Below, piece after piece: positions 25,950 to 35,516 of a DNA stretch of 42,143 nucleotides; positions within the stretch are counted from its first letter, which is position 1; each line of letters opens with the position of its first letter. The stretch is from Bradyrhizobiaceae bacterium (GTDB lineage: Bacteria > Bacteroidota > Ignavibacteria > Kapaibacteriales > Kapaibacteriaceae): assembly GCA_024103135.1 (NCBI GenBank), contig JAGFIZ010000082.1, positions 1 to 42,143 of the forward strand. The letters run 5' to 3'. Made by a program: the position numbers and the translations under genes. The notes under the pieces were generated by a model that had not been told where the DNA came from, did not search any database, and saw only the letters and a program-made list of their open reading frames with translations.

Positions 25950-26321
25950 TTAAAAATCAAGACCGCTCTCACGAGCAGCTTCGGCTAGCGCTTTTACGCG
26001 ACCGTGGTAGAGGAATCCGTTACGATCGAAGGCAACCTTGCTTACGTTAACTGCCTTGGCACGTTGTGCCAGGACTGAACCAACAAGCTTGCTCTGCTCG
26101 ACCTTCGTCATGCCGCCTGCAATCTTGCTCTTGATCTCACGGTCCGATGTCGAAGCCGATGCCAGCGTACGCTCCGTCGTATCGTCAATGATCTGGGCAT
26201 AGATATGCTCAGCTGAACGAAACACCGTAAGGCGTGGACGCTCCGTGCTGCCGTTAATCTTTCCGCGAACGCGCTTGTTTCTGCGTTCGTACCGTGCTCT
26301 TTTCTTTGCTATGCGATTCAT
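25950..26321 (-). CDS. rplR: 50S ribosomal protein L18
   Basis: The 123-residue 5S-rRNA-binding protein has [20 protein letters not shown], the [11 protein letters not shown] helix and the [20 protein letters not shown] end typical of L18. The start is preceded by a basic N terminus ([13 protein letters not shown]). It is 17 bases after rplF. Confidence 0.97.
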   Translation of the reverse strand: MNRIAKKRARYERRNKRVRGKINGSTERPRLTVFRSAEHIYAQIIDDTTERTLASASTSDREIKSKIAGGMTKVEQSKLVGSVLAQRAKAVNVSKVAFDRNGFLYHGRVKALAEAARESGLDF

Positions 26322-26338
26322 GGGTGTAGATTCCTTAC

Positions 26339-26878
26339 TTACTTCCCTGCAGACTTACCGGCCTTGCGGCGGATGTATTCACCTTCGTAACGAACGCCCT
26401 TGCCCTTGTACGGCTCTGGCTTACGGAGGTCTCTTAGCTTGGCAGCAATAACGCCAACCAACTGCTTGTCGATTCCCTTTACGGAAAAGGCCGTTGGACT
26501 AGCTACTGCAAACTCAATACCGTCTGGAGGCATGAACATAATCGGGTGTGAATACCCAAGGTTTAGCAGCAGGTTCTTGCCGCGCAATTCAACCTTGAAA
26601 CCAACACCTTCTACTTGAAGCTTCTTTTCAAAACCGTTCGACACGCCTTCGACCATCCAGGCAATGTGTGCCCGTGTTAGACCATGTAGTGCACGAACCT
26701 TCTTCTCGTCGTTGGCTCTTTCGAAAACAAGCGTCGTGCCTTCTTGCTTAGGCGCAATGCGCTCGTCGAATCCAAATCGCAACTCGCCCTTGGGCCCCTT
26801 AACGGTGCACAGTCCGTCAGCAAACGTTACTTGAACGTTCTTCGGTACTTCAATGGGCTTTTTTCCTACGCGTGACAT
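26339..26878 (-). CDS. rplF: 50S ribosomal protein L6
   Basis: The 179-residue protein begins [15 protein letters not shown] and has two L6 repeats, with [20 protein letters not shown] and the terminal [16 protein letters not shown] and [10 protein letters not shown]. It binds near the sarcin-ricin loop. It is 12 bases after rpsH. Confidence 0.98.
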   Translation of the reverse strand: MSRVGKKPIEVPKNVQVTFADGLCTVKGPKGELRFGFDERIAPKQEGTTLVFERANDEKKVRALHGLTRAHIAWMVEGVSNGFEKKLQVEGVGFKVELRGKNLLLNLGYSHPIMFMPPDGIEFAVASPTAFSVKGIDKQLVGVIAAKLRDLRKPEPYKGKGVRYEGEYIRRKAGKSAGK

Positions 26879-26890
26879 GTTTGATTTCTC

Positions 26891-27286
26891 CTACCAGATC
26901 GTGCACAGAATCTCGCCGCCAACGTTCTCTCGACGGGCTTGCTTGTCAGACATCACGCCACGTGGCGTCGAAATGATTGCCACCCCTAGACCATTGCGAA
27001 CGCGTGGCAACTCGGTAACTCCTGCATAGACTCGGCGGCCTGGCTTGCTAACGCGCTTGATTTCGCGAATGACGGGCTGACCGAAGTAATACCGAAGCTT
27101 TACCTCTAGTGTTGGCTGCGGACCTTCCGTCCGCAATTGGTACCCTGCAATGAATCCCTGATCCTTCAAGATCTCCGCAATGGCTACCTTGAGCTTTGAA
27201 CTGGGTACATCCAGTGACTTGTGCTTAGCCGCAGACGCATTACGGATGCGGGTAAGGAAGTCGGCGATGGTATCTGATACTGGCAT
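26891..27286 (-). CDS. rpsH: 30S ribosomal protein S8
   Basis: The 131-residue protein begins PVSDTIADFLTRIRNA and ends with the S8 signature block GLGVAIISTPRGVMSDKQAR followed by GGEILCTIW. It binds the central domain of 16S rRNA and in other bacteria represses the spc operon. A 39-base gap with an AGGGGGCT octamer separates it from rpsN. Confidence 0.98.
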   Translation of the reverse strand: MPVSDTIADFLTRIRNASAAKHKSLDVPSSKLKVAIAEILKDQGFIAGYQLRTEGPQPTLEVKLRYYFGQPVIREIKRVSKPGRRVYAGVTELPRVRNGLGVAIISTPRGVMSDKQARRENVGGEILCTIW

Positions 27287-27325
27287 GGTCGTGGTCGTTT
27301 GTTTCTGTTTGAAGGGGGCTTGGTA

Positions 27326-27595
27326 TTACCAACTGGCCTTACGAACTCCAGGGATTTTGCCCTCGAGTGCGAGTTGACGGAACATATTGCGGCAGAGGCC
27401 ATACTTGCGGTACACTCCGCGTCCACGTCCGGTCACCAAACAACGCTGGCGAATGCGCGTTGGCGAGCTGTTGCGTGGCAACTTTTGCAGACCTTCCATA
27501 TCACCTGCTGCTTTGAGTTCGGCACGCTTTGCGGCGTACTTTTCGGCTAGGCGAATACGGCGTTGATTACGGGCAATGATGCTCTTCTTGGCCAT
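27326..27595 (-). CDS. rpsN: 30S ribosomal protein S14, long zinc-free form
   Basis: The 89-residue protein starts [20 protein letters not shown] and ends [14 protein letters not shown]. It is the long C- type: residues at the zinc-site positions of the short form do not make CxxC pairs ([20 protein letters not shown] is the nearest). It sits between rplE and rpsH. Confidence 0.97.
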   Translation of the reverse strand: MAKKSIIARNQRRIRLAEKYAAKRAELKAAGDMEGLQKLPRNSSPTRIRQRCLVTGRGRGVYRKYGLCRNMFRQLALEGKIPGVRKASW

Positions 27596-27613
27596 GTGAT
27601 ATCCTTCTGGTCC

Positions 27614-28237
27614 TTAGTCTTTCTTACGGAATGGGAAACCGAACTCCTGCAACAAGGCGTGCGCTTCTTCATCGGTCTTGGCGCTGGTCACAAACGTGAT
27701 GTCCATACCGGTAATGCGCGTTACCTTGTCTACGTCGATCTCTGGGAAAATGATCTGCTCCTTCACACCGAGTGTGTAGCTGCCACGACCGTCGAAACTC
27801 TTGTCAGAGAATCCGCGGAAGTCACGAATACGTGGAGCGGCAATGTTGATGAACCGATCAAGGAACTCATACATGTGTGCTCTGCGCAACGTAACACGTG
27901 CTCCAATGGGCATGCCTTCACGAAGCTTGAAGTTTGCAATGGACTTGCGTGCGCGAGTGATGGCCGGACGCTGTCCGCTGATCAACTCGAGCTCGTTTAC
28001 AGCGCTCTGCAGTTGCTTGGTGTCTTGCGTTGCTCCGCCAGCACCGATGTTGATGGCAATCTTCTCGAGCTTTGGTACCTGCATGATGCTGCTGTAGTTG
28101 AACCGCTTCATCAACGCTGGTACTACTGTCTGATCGTAAAACTCTTTCAAGCGCGGGGCGACTGGTGCATCCGAGATGTCCTCCAGACGTGGCCCTTCTG
28201 GCTTGAAGTCAACTTTCTTCTGAACGGTCTTTGCCAT
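27614..28237 (-). CDS. rplE: 50S ribosomal protein L5
   Basis: The 207-residue 5S-rRNA-binding protein has the L5 core ([44 protein letters not shown]). It is about 25 residues longer than usual because of an N-terminal extension ([19 protein letters not shown]). There is no better internal start. It follows rplX after two bases. Confidence 0.97.
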   Translation of the reverse strand: MAKTVQKKVDFKPEGPRLEDISDAPVAPRLKEFYDQTVVPALMKRFNYSSIMQVPKLEKIAINIGAGGATQDTKQLQSAVNELELISGQRPAITRARKSIANFKLREGMPIGARVTLRRAHMYEFLDRFINIAAPRIRDFRGFSDKSFDGRGSYTLGVKEQIIFPEIDVDKVTRITGMDITFVTSAKTDEEAHALLQEFGFPFRKKD

Positions 28238-28239
28238 GA

Positions 28240-28566
28240 TTACAATTCCTCACCTGTGGTAACAGCAATACGCTTTACCGTTGTCTTGCCGTTTACGGTG
28301 GCACGTTCACGACGGATGCGCGTGGCATTGCCTTGCTTGTCTACCAACATCACGTTGGAGTAGTGCACTGGTGCCTCGATTTTCACAATGCCGCCGTTAG
28401 GGTAGCGCTGCGATGGACGCATGGCCTTTGAACGCATGTTCACGCCTTCAACAAGCACGGTCATCTTGGTTGGAGATACCTGTAGTACCCGGCCAACCTG
28501 ACCCTTCTGGTTTCCTGCGATCACCTTGACGGTGTCGCCCTTCTTGATGTTCATTTTCTTTGCCAT
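28240..28566 (-). CDS. rplX: 50S ribosomal protein L24
   Basis: The 108-residue KOW-motif protein has [20 protein letters not shown] near its start, then [15 protein letters not shown] and [13 protein letters not shown]. It initiates 50S assembly near the exit tunnel. Its ATG overlaps the rplN stop by one base (TAATG). Confidence 0.97.
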   Translation of the reverse strand: MAKKMNIKKGDTVKVIAGNQKGQVGRVLQVSPTKMTVLVEGVNMRSKAMRPSQRYPNGGIVKIEAPVHYSNVMLVDKQGNATRIRRERATVNGKTTVKRIAVTTGEEL

Positions 28567-28934
28567 TACAACACCTCGGGGGCAAGAGAGACGATCTTCA
28601 TGAAGCTCTTCTCGCGTAACTCACGTGCAACCGGTCCAAAGATGCGGGTGCCCCGTGGGTCGTTGTTGTTGTTGATTACCACGGCAGCATTCTCGTCGAA
28701 ACGGATGTACGATCCGTCCCTACGGCGTACCTCTTTCTTGGTACGCACTACCACGGCCTTGACTACTTCCCCTTTCTTTACCGCACCCTGGGGAAGGGCT
28801 GCCTTCACAGAACATACCACGATGTCTCCCACCGAGGCATATCGCTTCCCATGACCGCCGAGCACACGGATGCAACGCAGTCTGCGTGCTCCACTATTGT
28901 CGGCTACAACGAGGTTGGTTTCTTCCTGAATCAT
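28566..28934 (-). CDS. rplN: 50S ribosomal protein L14
   Basis: The 122-residue protein starts [19 protein letters not shown] and ends [12 protein letters not shown], the standard L14 length and signature ([27 protein letters not shown]). A longer frame exists, but ATG 28934 is the family start. It overlaps rplX by one base. Confidence 0.98.
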   Translation of the reverse strand: MIQEETNLVVADNSGARRLRCIRVLGGHGKRYASVGDIVVCSVKAALPQGAVKKGEVVKAVVVRTKKEVRRRDGSYIRFDENAAVVINNNNDPRGTRIFGPVARELREKSFMKIVSLAPEVL

Positions 28935-28944
28935 TGCTTTTTCC

Positions 28945-29232
28945 TTACTGAGCGCGATCCACAATTTCCAGAAGCATCCAGCGCTTGCGTGCGCTGAGTG
29001 GACGGGATTCGATCACCCGCACAGTGTCACCGATGTTACAGTCGTTATTCTCGTCGTGTGCCATCACCTTCTTGGTTTGCTTGAAGTAACGCTTGTAAAT
29101 AGGGTGCGCTACCTGACGCTCGATGCTCACAACGATGGTTTTGTTTGCTTTGTTACTAACTACCTTGCCAGTACGGATCTTCTTACCGCCGGTTGCCCCT
29201 GACTCTGCTTGTTTGTTTGGAGTGTCTGTCAT
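28945..29232 (-). CDS. rpsQ: 30S ribosomal protein S17
   Basis: The 95-residue OB-fold protein has [39 protein letters not shown] and [19 protein letters not shown] 15-20 residue N-terminal extension ([15 protein letters not shown]) precedes the core; no ATG lies nearer. It is 10 bases before rplN. Confidence 0.97.
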   Translation of the reverse strand: MTDTPNKQAESGATGGKKIRTGKVVSNKANKTIVVSIERQVAHPIYKRYFKQTKKVMAHDENNDCNIGDTVRVIESRPLSARKRWMLLEIVDRAQ

Positions 29233-29246
29233 GTCGATGATCCGAA

Positions 29247-29450
29247 TCAGTTTGTCTTCTTGCGGAGTGTTAGAATGGTTTCCATACGTGCGATGTCCTT
29301 ACGCATGGTCTTGATGCTCGAGGTGTCGTGAAGCTGACCCAGCGTGTTCTGGAATCGGAGTCTTACGATGCTCTCGCGGCTTTCCTTGAGGAAGCTTTCG
29401 ATTTCTTCTGTTGTCAGACTCTGCAAGTCTGCTGCTTTACGCGCCTTCAT
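29247..29450 (-). CDS. rpmC: 50S ribosomal protein L29
   Basis: The 67-residue helical hairpin protein starts [20 protein letters not shown] and contains [26 protein letters not shown] (two blocks), the L29 signature. ATG 29450 is chosen; the longer frame reads into rplP. It overlaps the rplP stop by 14 bases. Confidence 0.96.
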   Translation of the reverse strand: MKARKAADLQSLTTEEIESFLKESRESIVRLRFQNTLGQLHDTSSIKTMRKDIARMETILTLRKKTN

Positions 29451-29871
29451 GGTTTCCTCCCAAATCAACACGGGTAACGAACTTGCACTTGATTGGCAAC
29501 TTGTGCGATGCAAGACGTACTGCTTCCTTTGCTCTCTCTTCCGATACTCCATCAATCTCGAACATTACACGTCCGGCCTTGACTACGGCTACCCAGAACT
29601 CTGGATTACCCTTACCAGATCCCATTCGGGTCTCTGCCGGCTTCTTCGTTACTGGCTTGTCTGGATAAATGCGAATCCAAACCTTACCGTCACGACGGAG
29701 ATAACGGTTGATGGCAATACGAGCCGACTCGATCTGACGGTTCGTTATCCATGCCCCCTCCAATGCCTTGAGTCCAAAGGATCCAAATGCAACGGTGGAG
29801 CCGCGATATGCCTTCCCGCGGCGACGGCCACGTTGGGTCTTACGATGTTTTACTCTCTTAGGGATGAGCAT
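29437..29871 (-). CDS. rplP: 50S ribosomal protein L16
   Basis: The 144-residue protein begins [19 protein letters not shown] and has the L16 blocks [43 protein letters not shown] (in two parts) and [16 protein letters not shown]. It lies at the A-site finger. It is 26 bases after rpsC. Confidence 0.98.
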   Translation of the reverse strand: MLIPKRVKHRKTQRGRRRGKAYRGSTVAFGSFGLKALEGAWITNRQIESARIAINRYLRRDGKVWIRIYPDKPVTKKPAETRMGSGKGNPEFWVAVVKAGRVMFEIDGVSEERAKEAVRLASHKLPIKCKFVTRVDLGGNHEGA

Positions 29872-29897
29872 TGTCTAGTCCTGAACGGCTGTTCGTA

Positions 29898-30542
29898 TTA
29901 GTCCTTTTGCTGTTGCTTGCCAATGACGTCGCCACGGCAAATCCAAACCTTAACACCAATGGATCCGTACACGGTTTCGGCACGGCCTTGTGCGTAATCA
30001 ATGTCTGAACGAAGTGTGTGCAGAGGTACACGACCTTCCTTGTACTGCTCGGTACGGCTCATGTCTGCACCACCGAGTCGACCGGAACACATCACACGTA
30101 CACCCTCTGCTCCAACCCGCATGGTGCTGCTTACGGCATTCTTCATTGCACGACGGAACGAGATACGTCCTTCAAGCTGCGAAGCAATGTTGTCGGCTAC
30201 CAACTGCGCATCAAGCTCTGGTCGCTTGATCTCACTGATGAGAATCTTCACATCCTTACGAGTGATCTTGCGCAACTCTTCTTCAAGCTGTGCAATGTCC
30301 TTGCCTGAACGGCCAATGATCACACCTGGACGTGAGGTGGTAATCGTGATGCGTACCTGCTTTGCTGTGCGCTCCACAATCACACGGGATACCCCCGCCT
30401 TCTTGAGTCGGCTCTTGAGGTAGTTGCGAACCATCAGGTCTTCCTGAAGCTTCTCTGCTACGTTCTTCTCATCGAACCAGTTGGCATCCCACTGACGGAT
30501 GATGCCAAGACGCATGCCAATTGGATTGGTCTTCTGACCCAC
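29898..30542 (-). CDS. rpsC: 30S ribosomal protein S3
   Basis: The 214-residue protein has a KH domain (PGVIIGRSGKDIAQLEEELR) and the S3 C domain (RRAMKNAVSSTMRVGAEGV, GRLGGADMSRTEQYKEGRVP). I choose GTG 30542: the family starts (M)GQKTNPIGMRLGI, and AAGGA lies six bases before this codon. An ATG at 30578 would add an unusual 12 residues and overlap rplV. Confidence 0.96.
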   Translation of the reverse strand: MGQKTNPIGMRLGIIRQWDANWFDEKNVAEKLQEDLMVRNYLKSRLKKAGVSRVIVERTAKQVRITITTSRPGVIIGRSGKDIAQLEEELRKITRKDVKILISEIKRPELDAQLVADNIASQLEGRISFRRAMKNAVSSTMRVGAEGVRVMCSGRLGGADMSRTEQYKEGRVPLHTLRSDIDYAQGRAETVYGSIGVKVWICRGDVIGKQQQKD

Positions 30543-30555
30543 GGGAATCCTTGCC

Positions 30556-30894
30556 TTACTGTGGAGTTGAAACGACAATTGTGAGATGATGCGACCGCTT
30601 GCGAATACGGTACGCTCTGCCTTGAGGTGCGGGCGAAATACGCTTCATCGTTGCACCTGGATCTACGAATGCTTCCTTGACGCGAATGGTCTCGGGATCG
30701 ACTTCCGGATGCGGACGTGTGAGATTGCTAATGGCAGACTTCAACGTCTGCTCTGCAACCTTCGCTGCTGCCTTGTCGGCAAACTTCAGAATAGCCAGAG
30801 CTTCTTGCGCAGACTTGCCTCTGATCAGATCGATCACCAGGCGCATCTTGCGCGGCGAAGAACGTGTGTGGCGCTTTATTGCTCGTGCTTCCAT
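30556..30894 (-). CDS. rplV: 50S ribosomal protein L22
   Basis: The 112-residue protein has the L22 pattern SSPRKMRLVIDLIRGKSAQEA and the tunnel-hairpin end FVDPGATMKRISPAPQGRAY followed by RIRKRSHHLTIVV. It lies 8 bases after rpsS and 13 before the rpsC GTG. Confidence 0.98.
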   Translation of the reverse strand: MEARAIKRHTRSSPRKMRLVIDLIRGKSAQEALAILKFADKAAAKVAEQTLKSAISNLTRPHPEVDPETIRVKEAFVDPGATMKRISPAPQGRAYRIRKRSHHLTIVVSTPQ

Positions 30895-30902
30895 GATGTT
30901 CC

Positions 30903-31190
30903 TTACTTCTTGCCCGTCTTTAAATCCTTGCGGTTGCCGCTGTGACCACGATAGGTGCGCGTTGGTGCAAACTCACCAAGCTTGTGACCAACCATGTTCT
31001 CAGTTACATACACAGGGATGAACTTGTTGCCGTTGTGCACAGCAAACGTGTGCCCAACAAAATCAGGAGCGATGGTCGATGCACGACTCCAGGTCTTGAC
31101 TACGGTCTTCTTGCTGGCTTCGTTAAGTGCAATCACCTTCTTCATCAGCTTTACGCTGATAAACGGCTCTTTTTTAAGTGAACGTGGCAT
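30903..31190 (-). CDS. rpsS: 30S ribosomal protein S19
   Basis: The 95-residue head protein has [32 protein letters not shown] and the signature [20 protein letters not shown] then [12 protein letters not shown]. It is 17 bases after rplB. Confidence 0.98.
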   Translation of the reverse strand: MPRSLKKEPFISVKLMKKVIALNEASKKTVVKTWSRASTIAPDFVGHTFAVHNGNKFIPVYVTENMVGHKLGEFAPTRTYRGHSGNRKDLKTGKK

Positions 31191-31207
31191 CTAGTTTCTT
31201 CTCCTGC

Positions 31208-32044
31208 TTATGCGTTGCGTCTGCGAATAATCATGCTGCTTGACGCTTTCTTGTTCTTGCGTGTCTTGTAGCCCTTGGCAAGCTGTCCCCAAGGTGAGCG
31301 TGGATGACGGCGACCACCACCGGATTTGGACTTGCCTTCACCACCACCCATTGGGTGATCGATCGGGTTCATGGCCATACCACGGGTCTGTGGACGTACA
31401 CCAAGCCAACGACGGCGGCCGGCCTTGCCAAGCTGAATGTTTTCGTGCGTTGTGTTGCTCACAGTTCCCAACGTGGCTAAACAGTCGGCTGGTACCATGC
31501 GAATCTCACCTGAAGGGAGCTTCAACTGGGCCTTGCCGTTGTCAATACCTACGAACTGTGCCTGCGTACCGGCAGAGCGTACCATCTGGCCACCCTTGCC
31601 TGGCTTCATCTCGATGTTGTGTACAACCATACCGACAGGGATGTTGCGGAGTGGCAAGGCATTGCCGTCACGCAACTCTGCTCCTGCTCCGCTCATCAAC
31701 TTGTCACCGACCTTGATCTTGTCTGGTGCAAGGATGTACCGCTTCTCGCCATCTGCATACTGAAGCAGTGCAATGCGACATGTGCGGTTTGGATCGTACT
31801 CGATGGTCTGGACGGTTGCTTCAACACCATGCTTGTTACGCTTGAAGTCGATCCGACGATACATGCGCTTATGTCCACCACCACGGTGACGTGAGGTGAT
31901 ACGGCCGGTATTGTTACGTCCGCCTGACTTCTTCAATGGCTCCAGCAATGACTTCTCTGGCTTCGAAGTGGTAATCTCTTCGAAGGTGCTGATGCTGTAG
32001 TAGCGGGTGCCGGGTGTTATGGGTTTTAAACTGCGGGTGCTCAT
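31208..32044 (-). CDS. rplB: 50S ribosomal protein L2
   Basis: The 278-residue peptidyl-transferase-centre protein has [20 protein letters not shown], an OB and SH3-like core, and the signature [20 protein letters not shown] followed by SPWG, including the conserved histidine after the proline-rich turn. It is 43 bases after rplW. Confidence 0.98.
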   Translation of the reverse strand: MSTRSLKPITPGTRYYSISTFEEITTSKPEKSLLEPLKKSGGRNNTGRITSRHRGGGHKRMYRRIDFKRNKHGVEATVQTIEYDPNRTCRIALLQYADGEKRYILAPDKIKVGDKLMSGAGAELRDGNALPLRNIPVGMVVHNIEMKPGKGGQMVRSAGTQAQFVGIDNGKAQLKLPSGEIRMVPADCLATLGTVSNTTHENIQLGKAGRRRWLGVRPQTRGMAMNPIDHPMGGGEGKSKSGGGRRHPRSPWGQLAKGYKTRKNKKASSSMIIRRRNA

Positions 32045-32087
32045 TTACTTGCTCCGTGATCAATGCTGCCTGCAGGGTGCAGAGGAG

Positions 32088-32390
32088 TTACTCCTCGCCA
32101 CCCTCGCCGGCAACGATGTCGATCGTCTGTCCTTCTTTCAGGGTGATGTAGGCCTTCTTCTTGAGATTCGTCCTTCCTTGCTGAATGCCCTTGCGGGTAA
32201 AGCGACGACGAACCTTGCCCTTGAGGCGTACGGTGCGGATGCTAACCACGTCGACTTCGAACATGGTCTGCACGGCTTCGCGAATCTGAATCTTGTTTGC
32301 GTTTGGGTCTACTTCAAACACGTACTGGCTGGCTGCGTTGAGCTTCGATGCCTTTTCCGTGATGATGGGTCTGCGTAGTACGGTAATCAC
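32088..32390 (-). CDS. rplW: 50S ribosomal protein L23
   Basis: The 100-residue tunnel-exit protein has the L23 pattern LRRPIITEKASKL, YVFEVDPNANKIQIREAVQ and FEVDVVSIRTVRLKGKVRR, then an acidic end GEGGEE. It overlaps rplD by 4 bases (ATGA). Confidence 0.97.
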   Translation of the reverse strand: MITVLRRPIITEKASKLNAASQYVFEVDPNANKIQIREAVQTMFEVDVVSIRTVRLKGKVRRRFTRKGIQQGRTNLKKKAYITLKEGQTIDIVAGEGGEE

Positions 32391-33034
32391 TGTGCTCCTC
32401 CTTGCTCATCGGCACCAAAGCTGCGAACGATGGTGTCCAAAGCACTCTTGAAGATGAGCAGCTTGCCGTGATTCAAAACGTCATATGCCGAAATCTTGTC
32501 GGCCGGGAAGGTGGTTACTCCTGCAATGTTCCGAGCCGATAGCACGAATGTGCGGTTTGACTCTGGAAGCAGAACGAGCACCTTGCTGTTGTCAAGCTTG
32601 AGCGACTTCAAGACGTTGGCTACTTCCTTGGTCTTTGGTGCGCCTACGGTAAAGTCTTCGACTACGACAACGTTGTTCTCCTGAGCACGCAAGGCAAGGG
32701 CTGACTTTCTGGCCAGACGCTTGACCTTGACCGGCAGCTCAAGGTTGTGCGAAAATGGATGTGGTCCATGAATGGTACCACCGCCTGGCAACAAGGGCGA
32801 ACGGCTCGAGCCACGACGTGCTCCACCGGTTCCCTTTTGCTTGAATGGCTTCTTGCCACCACCACGCACTTCGGAACGAGTCTTTGTCTTATGCGTTCCT
32901 TGACGCTGATTGGTCAAGTATACCCGAATGGCCATGTGCATGGCATGTTCGTTCGGTTCGATGCCAAAGACCGATGCTGGTAACTCTACCGAGCCAGCCT
33001 TCGCACCGTCCTTTGTATGTAGATCCACTGTCAT
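32387..33034 (-). CDS. rplD: 50S ribosomal protein L4
   Basis: The 215-residue protein has the basic loop of L4 (RGGGKKPFKQKGTGGARRGS, GGTIHGPHPFSHNL) and the C domain VVEDFTVGAPKTKEVANVL. L4 lines the exit tunnel and represses the S10 operon in E. coli; I see no equivalent leader here. It is 10 bases after rplC. Confidence 0.98.
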   Translation of the reverse strand: MTVDLHTKDGAKAGSVELPASVFGIEPNEHAMHMAIRVYLTNQRQGTHKTKTRSEVRGGGKKPFKQKGTGGARRGSSRSPLLPGGGTIHGPHPFSHNLELPVKVKRLARKSALALRAQENNVVVVEDFTVGAPKTKEVANVLKSLKLDNSKVLVLLPESNRTFVLSARNIAGVTTFPADKISAYDVLNHGKLLIFKSALDTIVRSFGADEQGGAQ

Positions 33035-33044
33035 GATCAGCGCC

Positions 33045-33665
33045 CTAGAGCTTTACGATTTCTACCAAGGAGTTCATTGCACCTGGAATGCTGCCCTGAA
33101 TAACAAGGAGATTGTCGGCAGGATGCACTTGAAGTACCTTGAGGTTGCGGACCGTGATGCGCGTGCCGCCCATGCGACCAGCCATCCGAAGGCCCTTGAA
33201 TACACGTGATGGATATGATGAAGATCCGATGGAACCAGGGGCACGTGGACGGTCGCTCTGACCGTGGGTCGACATGCCTACACCGCCGAAGTGGTGACGG
33301 CGAACGACGCCTTGAAAACCCTTGCCCTTGCTGGTTGCAGAGACCTTGATGGTGTCGCCTTCGGTAAAGTTCTCTACCGTGAGTACGTCACCGGCTTGTA
33401 CTTTGTCTACAAGCTGCTTGAATTCCTTAAGATGGCGCGTAGGGGCAACATTGTGCTTGGCAAAATGGCCACCCTGTGGCTTGATCACCTTGCGCTCTGG
33501 AAGTGTTTCGAAACCGATCTGCACTGAATCGTAACCGTCGGTCTCTTTGGTTTTGATTTGCACGACTGGACATGGTCCTGCCTCGATAACAGTACACGGA
33601 ACAAAGTTTCCGTCTTCTGTATAGATGCTCGTCATGCCAAGTTTGCGTCCAAGAATAGCACTCAT
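33045..33665 (-). CDS. rplC: 50S ribosomal protein L3
   Basis: The 206-residue protein starts MSAILGRKLGMTSIYTEDG and has the L3 core KGKGFQGVVRRHHFGGVGMS then THGQSDRPRAPGSIG and GSIPGAMNSLVEI. It is an early 50S assembly factor, 10 bases after rpsJ. Confidence 0.98.
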   Translation of the reverse strand: MSAILGRKLGMTSIYTEDGNFVPCTVIEAGPCPVVQIKTKETDGYDSVQIGFETLPERKVIKPQGGHFAKHNVAPTRHLKEFKQLVDKVQAGDVLTVENFTEGDTIKVSATSKGKGFQGVVRRHHFGGVGMSTHGQSDRPRAPGSIGSSSYPSRVFKGLRMAGRMGGTRITVRNLKVLQVHPADNLLVIQGSIPGAMNSLVEIVKL

Positions 33666-33675
33666 GTCCGTGTCC

Positions 33676-33984
33676 TTATACCTTCACTTCCACATCTACA
33701 CCGGCAGGCAACTCCAAGCGCATGAGAGCGTCGATGGTCTTCTGCGTTGAACTGAAGATGTCAATTAAGCGCTTGTGAATACGTGCTTCAAACTGCTCAC
33801 GGCTCTTCTTGTCTACGTGGGGTGAGCGTAGAACGGTATAGATGGAGCGCTCCGTGGGTAGCGGAATTGGTCCGCTAATCACTGCACCTGTCTGCTTTAC
33901 CGTACGCACAATCCTGTCTGCCGAACGATCAATGAGATTATGATCGTAAGAGCGAAGCTTGATGCGAATCCTTTGCGTTGCCAC
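33676..33984 (-). CDS. rpsJ: 30S ribosomal protein S10
   Basis: The 102-residue protein has [40 protein letters not shown] and [18 protein letters not shown], the S10 signature. The start codon is GTG (33984) with GGAGAT a short distance upstream. It opens the S10 block, 84 bases after tuf, with a hairpin in the gap. Confidence 0.97.
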   Translation of the reverse strand: MATQRIRIKLRSYDHNLIDRSADRIVRTVKQTGAVISGPIPLPTERSIYTVLRSPHVDKKSREQFEARIHKRLIDIFSSTQKTIDALMRLELPAGVDVEVKV

Positions 33985-34022
33985 TCGTCTGATCTCCGAT
34001 GGAGGAATTAATGGAGATGGAA

Positions 34023-34049
34023 AACGAGGGAAGGATCACTTCCCTCGTT
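34023..34049 (-). terminator. Hairpin between tuf and rpsJ, terminator or attenuator
   Basis: A perfect 11-base stem (34023-34033 with 34039-34049) and 5-base loop lies 20 bases after the tuf stop. On the minus strand it is followed by TTCC, with two more T in the stem end, so the U-tract is short. It could end str-operon messages or partly attenuate readthrough into the S10 block, for which I find no separate strong promoter. Confidence 0.66.
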
Positions 34050-34068
34050 CTTCAATTGCTAATTACTG

Positions 34069-35274
34069 TTACTCGATTACTGCCGTTACTACACCAGCAC
34101 CTACCGTGCGACCGCCTTCGCGAATGGCGAAGCGCAAGCCGGCATCCATAGCTACTGGGGTGATAAGTTCAACTTCGAGGTTGTCGACGTTGTCACCAGG
34201 CATGATCATTTCCATGCCGCCTGGCAGGTTAAGAACACCGGTAACGTCGGTCGTACGGAAGTAGAACTGTGGACGGTATCCGTTGAAGAATGGGGTGTGA
34301 CGTCCGCCCTCTTCCTTGGTCAGCACGTATGCCTGTGCCTTGAACTTGTGGTGTGGGGTGATCGAACCTGGCTTGGCGATAACCATGCCGCGCTCGAGTT
34401 CTTCCTTGTCTACACCGCGAAGCAAGAGACCTACGTTGTCACCTGCACGACCTTCGTCGAGCAGCTTGCGGAACATTTCGATACCGGTTACCGTGCTCTT
34501 CTTGTGCAAGCCGAAACCTACGATTTCAACTTCTTCGTTAACCTTGACGATACCGCGCTCGATACGGCCTGTACCTACGGTACCGCGACCTGTGATCGAG
34601 AACACGTCTTCAACTGGCATCAGGAATGGACGGTCTACGTCACGCTCTGGCGTTGGGATGTAGGCGTCTACAGCATCCATGAGCTTGAAGATGCACTGCA
34701 TGTCTGGATGGCTTGCGTCTTGGCCGCTCGAAGCTGCATCAAGTGCCTTGAGAGCAGAACCTGGGATGATTGGAATCTCGTCGCCAGGGAATTCATACTT
34801 GCTCAGGAGTTCACGGATTTCAAGTTCAACAAGCTCGACCAACTCTGGGTCGGCAATGTCAACCTTGTTCATGAAGACCACGATACGTGGTACACCTACC
34901 TGACGAGCAAGTAGAATGTGCTCGCGGGTCTGTGGCATTGGACCGTCCGTGGCTGCCACTACAAGAATGGCTCCGTCCATCTGTGCAGCACCGGTGATCA
35001 TGTTCTTCACATAGTCGGCGTGACCTGGACAGTCAACGTGTGCATAGTGACGGTTTTCGGTCTCATACTCTACGTGTGCTGTAGCAATCGTGATTCCACG
35101 TGCTTTCTCTTCTGGAGCGTTATCGATCGAATCGAATGAACGCTTTTCAGCAAGGCCCTTAGCGGCCAGCGACATCGTGATAGCGGCCGTAAGCGTGGTC
35201 TTGCCATGGTCTACGTGGCCGATTGTGCCAACGTTAACGTGCGGCTTATTCCGCTCAAATTTTTCCTTGGCCAT
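34069..35274 (-). CDS. tuf: Elongation factor Tu
   Basis: The 401-residue GTPase carries aminoacyl-tRNA to the ribosome. G1 GHVDHGKT (19-26), the RGITI switch, [15 protein letters not shown] and GSALKAL are present, with domain 2 and domain 3 segments ([27 protein letters not shown]). A GGAG ribosome binding site precedes ATG 35274. It has its own candidate promoter in the 242-base gap after fusA. Confidence 0.99.
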   Translation of the reverse strand: MAKEKFERNKPHVNVGTIGHVDHGKTTLTAAITMSLAAKGLAEKRSFDSIDNAPEEKARGITIATAHVEYETENRHYAHVDCPGHADYVKNMITGAAQMDGAILVVAATDGPMPQTREHILLARQVGVPRIVVFMNKVDIADPELVELVELEIRELLSKYEFPGDEIPIIPGSALKALDAASSGQDASHPDMQCIFKLMDAVDAYIPTPERDVDRPFLMPVEDVFSITGRGTVGTGRIERGIVKVNEEVEIVGFGLHKKSTVTGIEMFRKLLDEGRAGDNVGLLLRGVDKEELERGMVIAKPGSITPHHKFKAQAYVLTKEEGGRHTPFFNGYRPQFYFRTTDVTGVLNLPGGMEMIMPGDNVDNLEVELITPVAMDAGLRFAIREGGRTVGAGVVTAVIE

Positions 35275-35384
35275 GGTGCAAACTCCTAGGGTTGCGGTAC
35301 GTGTAATTGTTAAGTAGTGTGCGTTTTAAGCGTTTTTCTGCGTCGATTATGTGCTGGTTTCAGCGTTGAAATCGAGACAGAAAA

Positions 35385-35414
35385 CAAAGCTACGGAAAAT
35401 CTTTCGAAATCCAA
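35385..35414 (-). promoter_or_regulatory. Internal promoter for tuf
   Basis: On the minus strand TTG (35414-35412), 19 bases, then TAGCTTTG (35392-35385) match the Bacteroidota promoter consensus. Transcription would start near 35378, giving an approximately 100-base leader. The 242-base fusA-tuf gap holds no gene that I can recognise. The -7 box is identical to that before the globin gene. Confidence 0.6.
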
Positions 35415-35516
35415 TGCTGTGTTTGGAGGGAAATGTGCGGTTTTTGCGGAACTGTGGCGTTGCCGTGCTAAGCGTCTTTCGTGCTCAGAGCGTGTGGTGA
35501 CTAGCACTACTCGCGT

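Noticed and set aside
34297-34914. 205-codon open frame on the plus strand
   Set aside because: It is the antisense shadow of tuf.
35275-35516. Possible tRNA in the fusA-tuf gap
   Set aside because: No cloverleaf, T-loop sequence or CCA end could be found on either strand.
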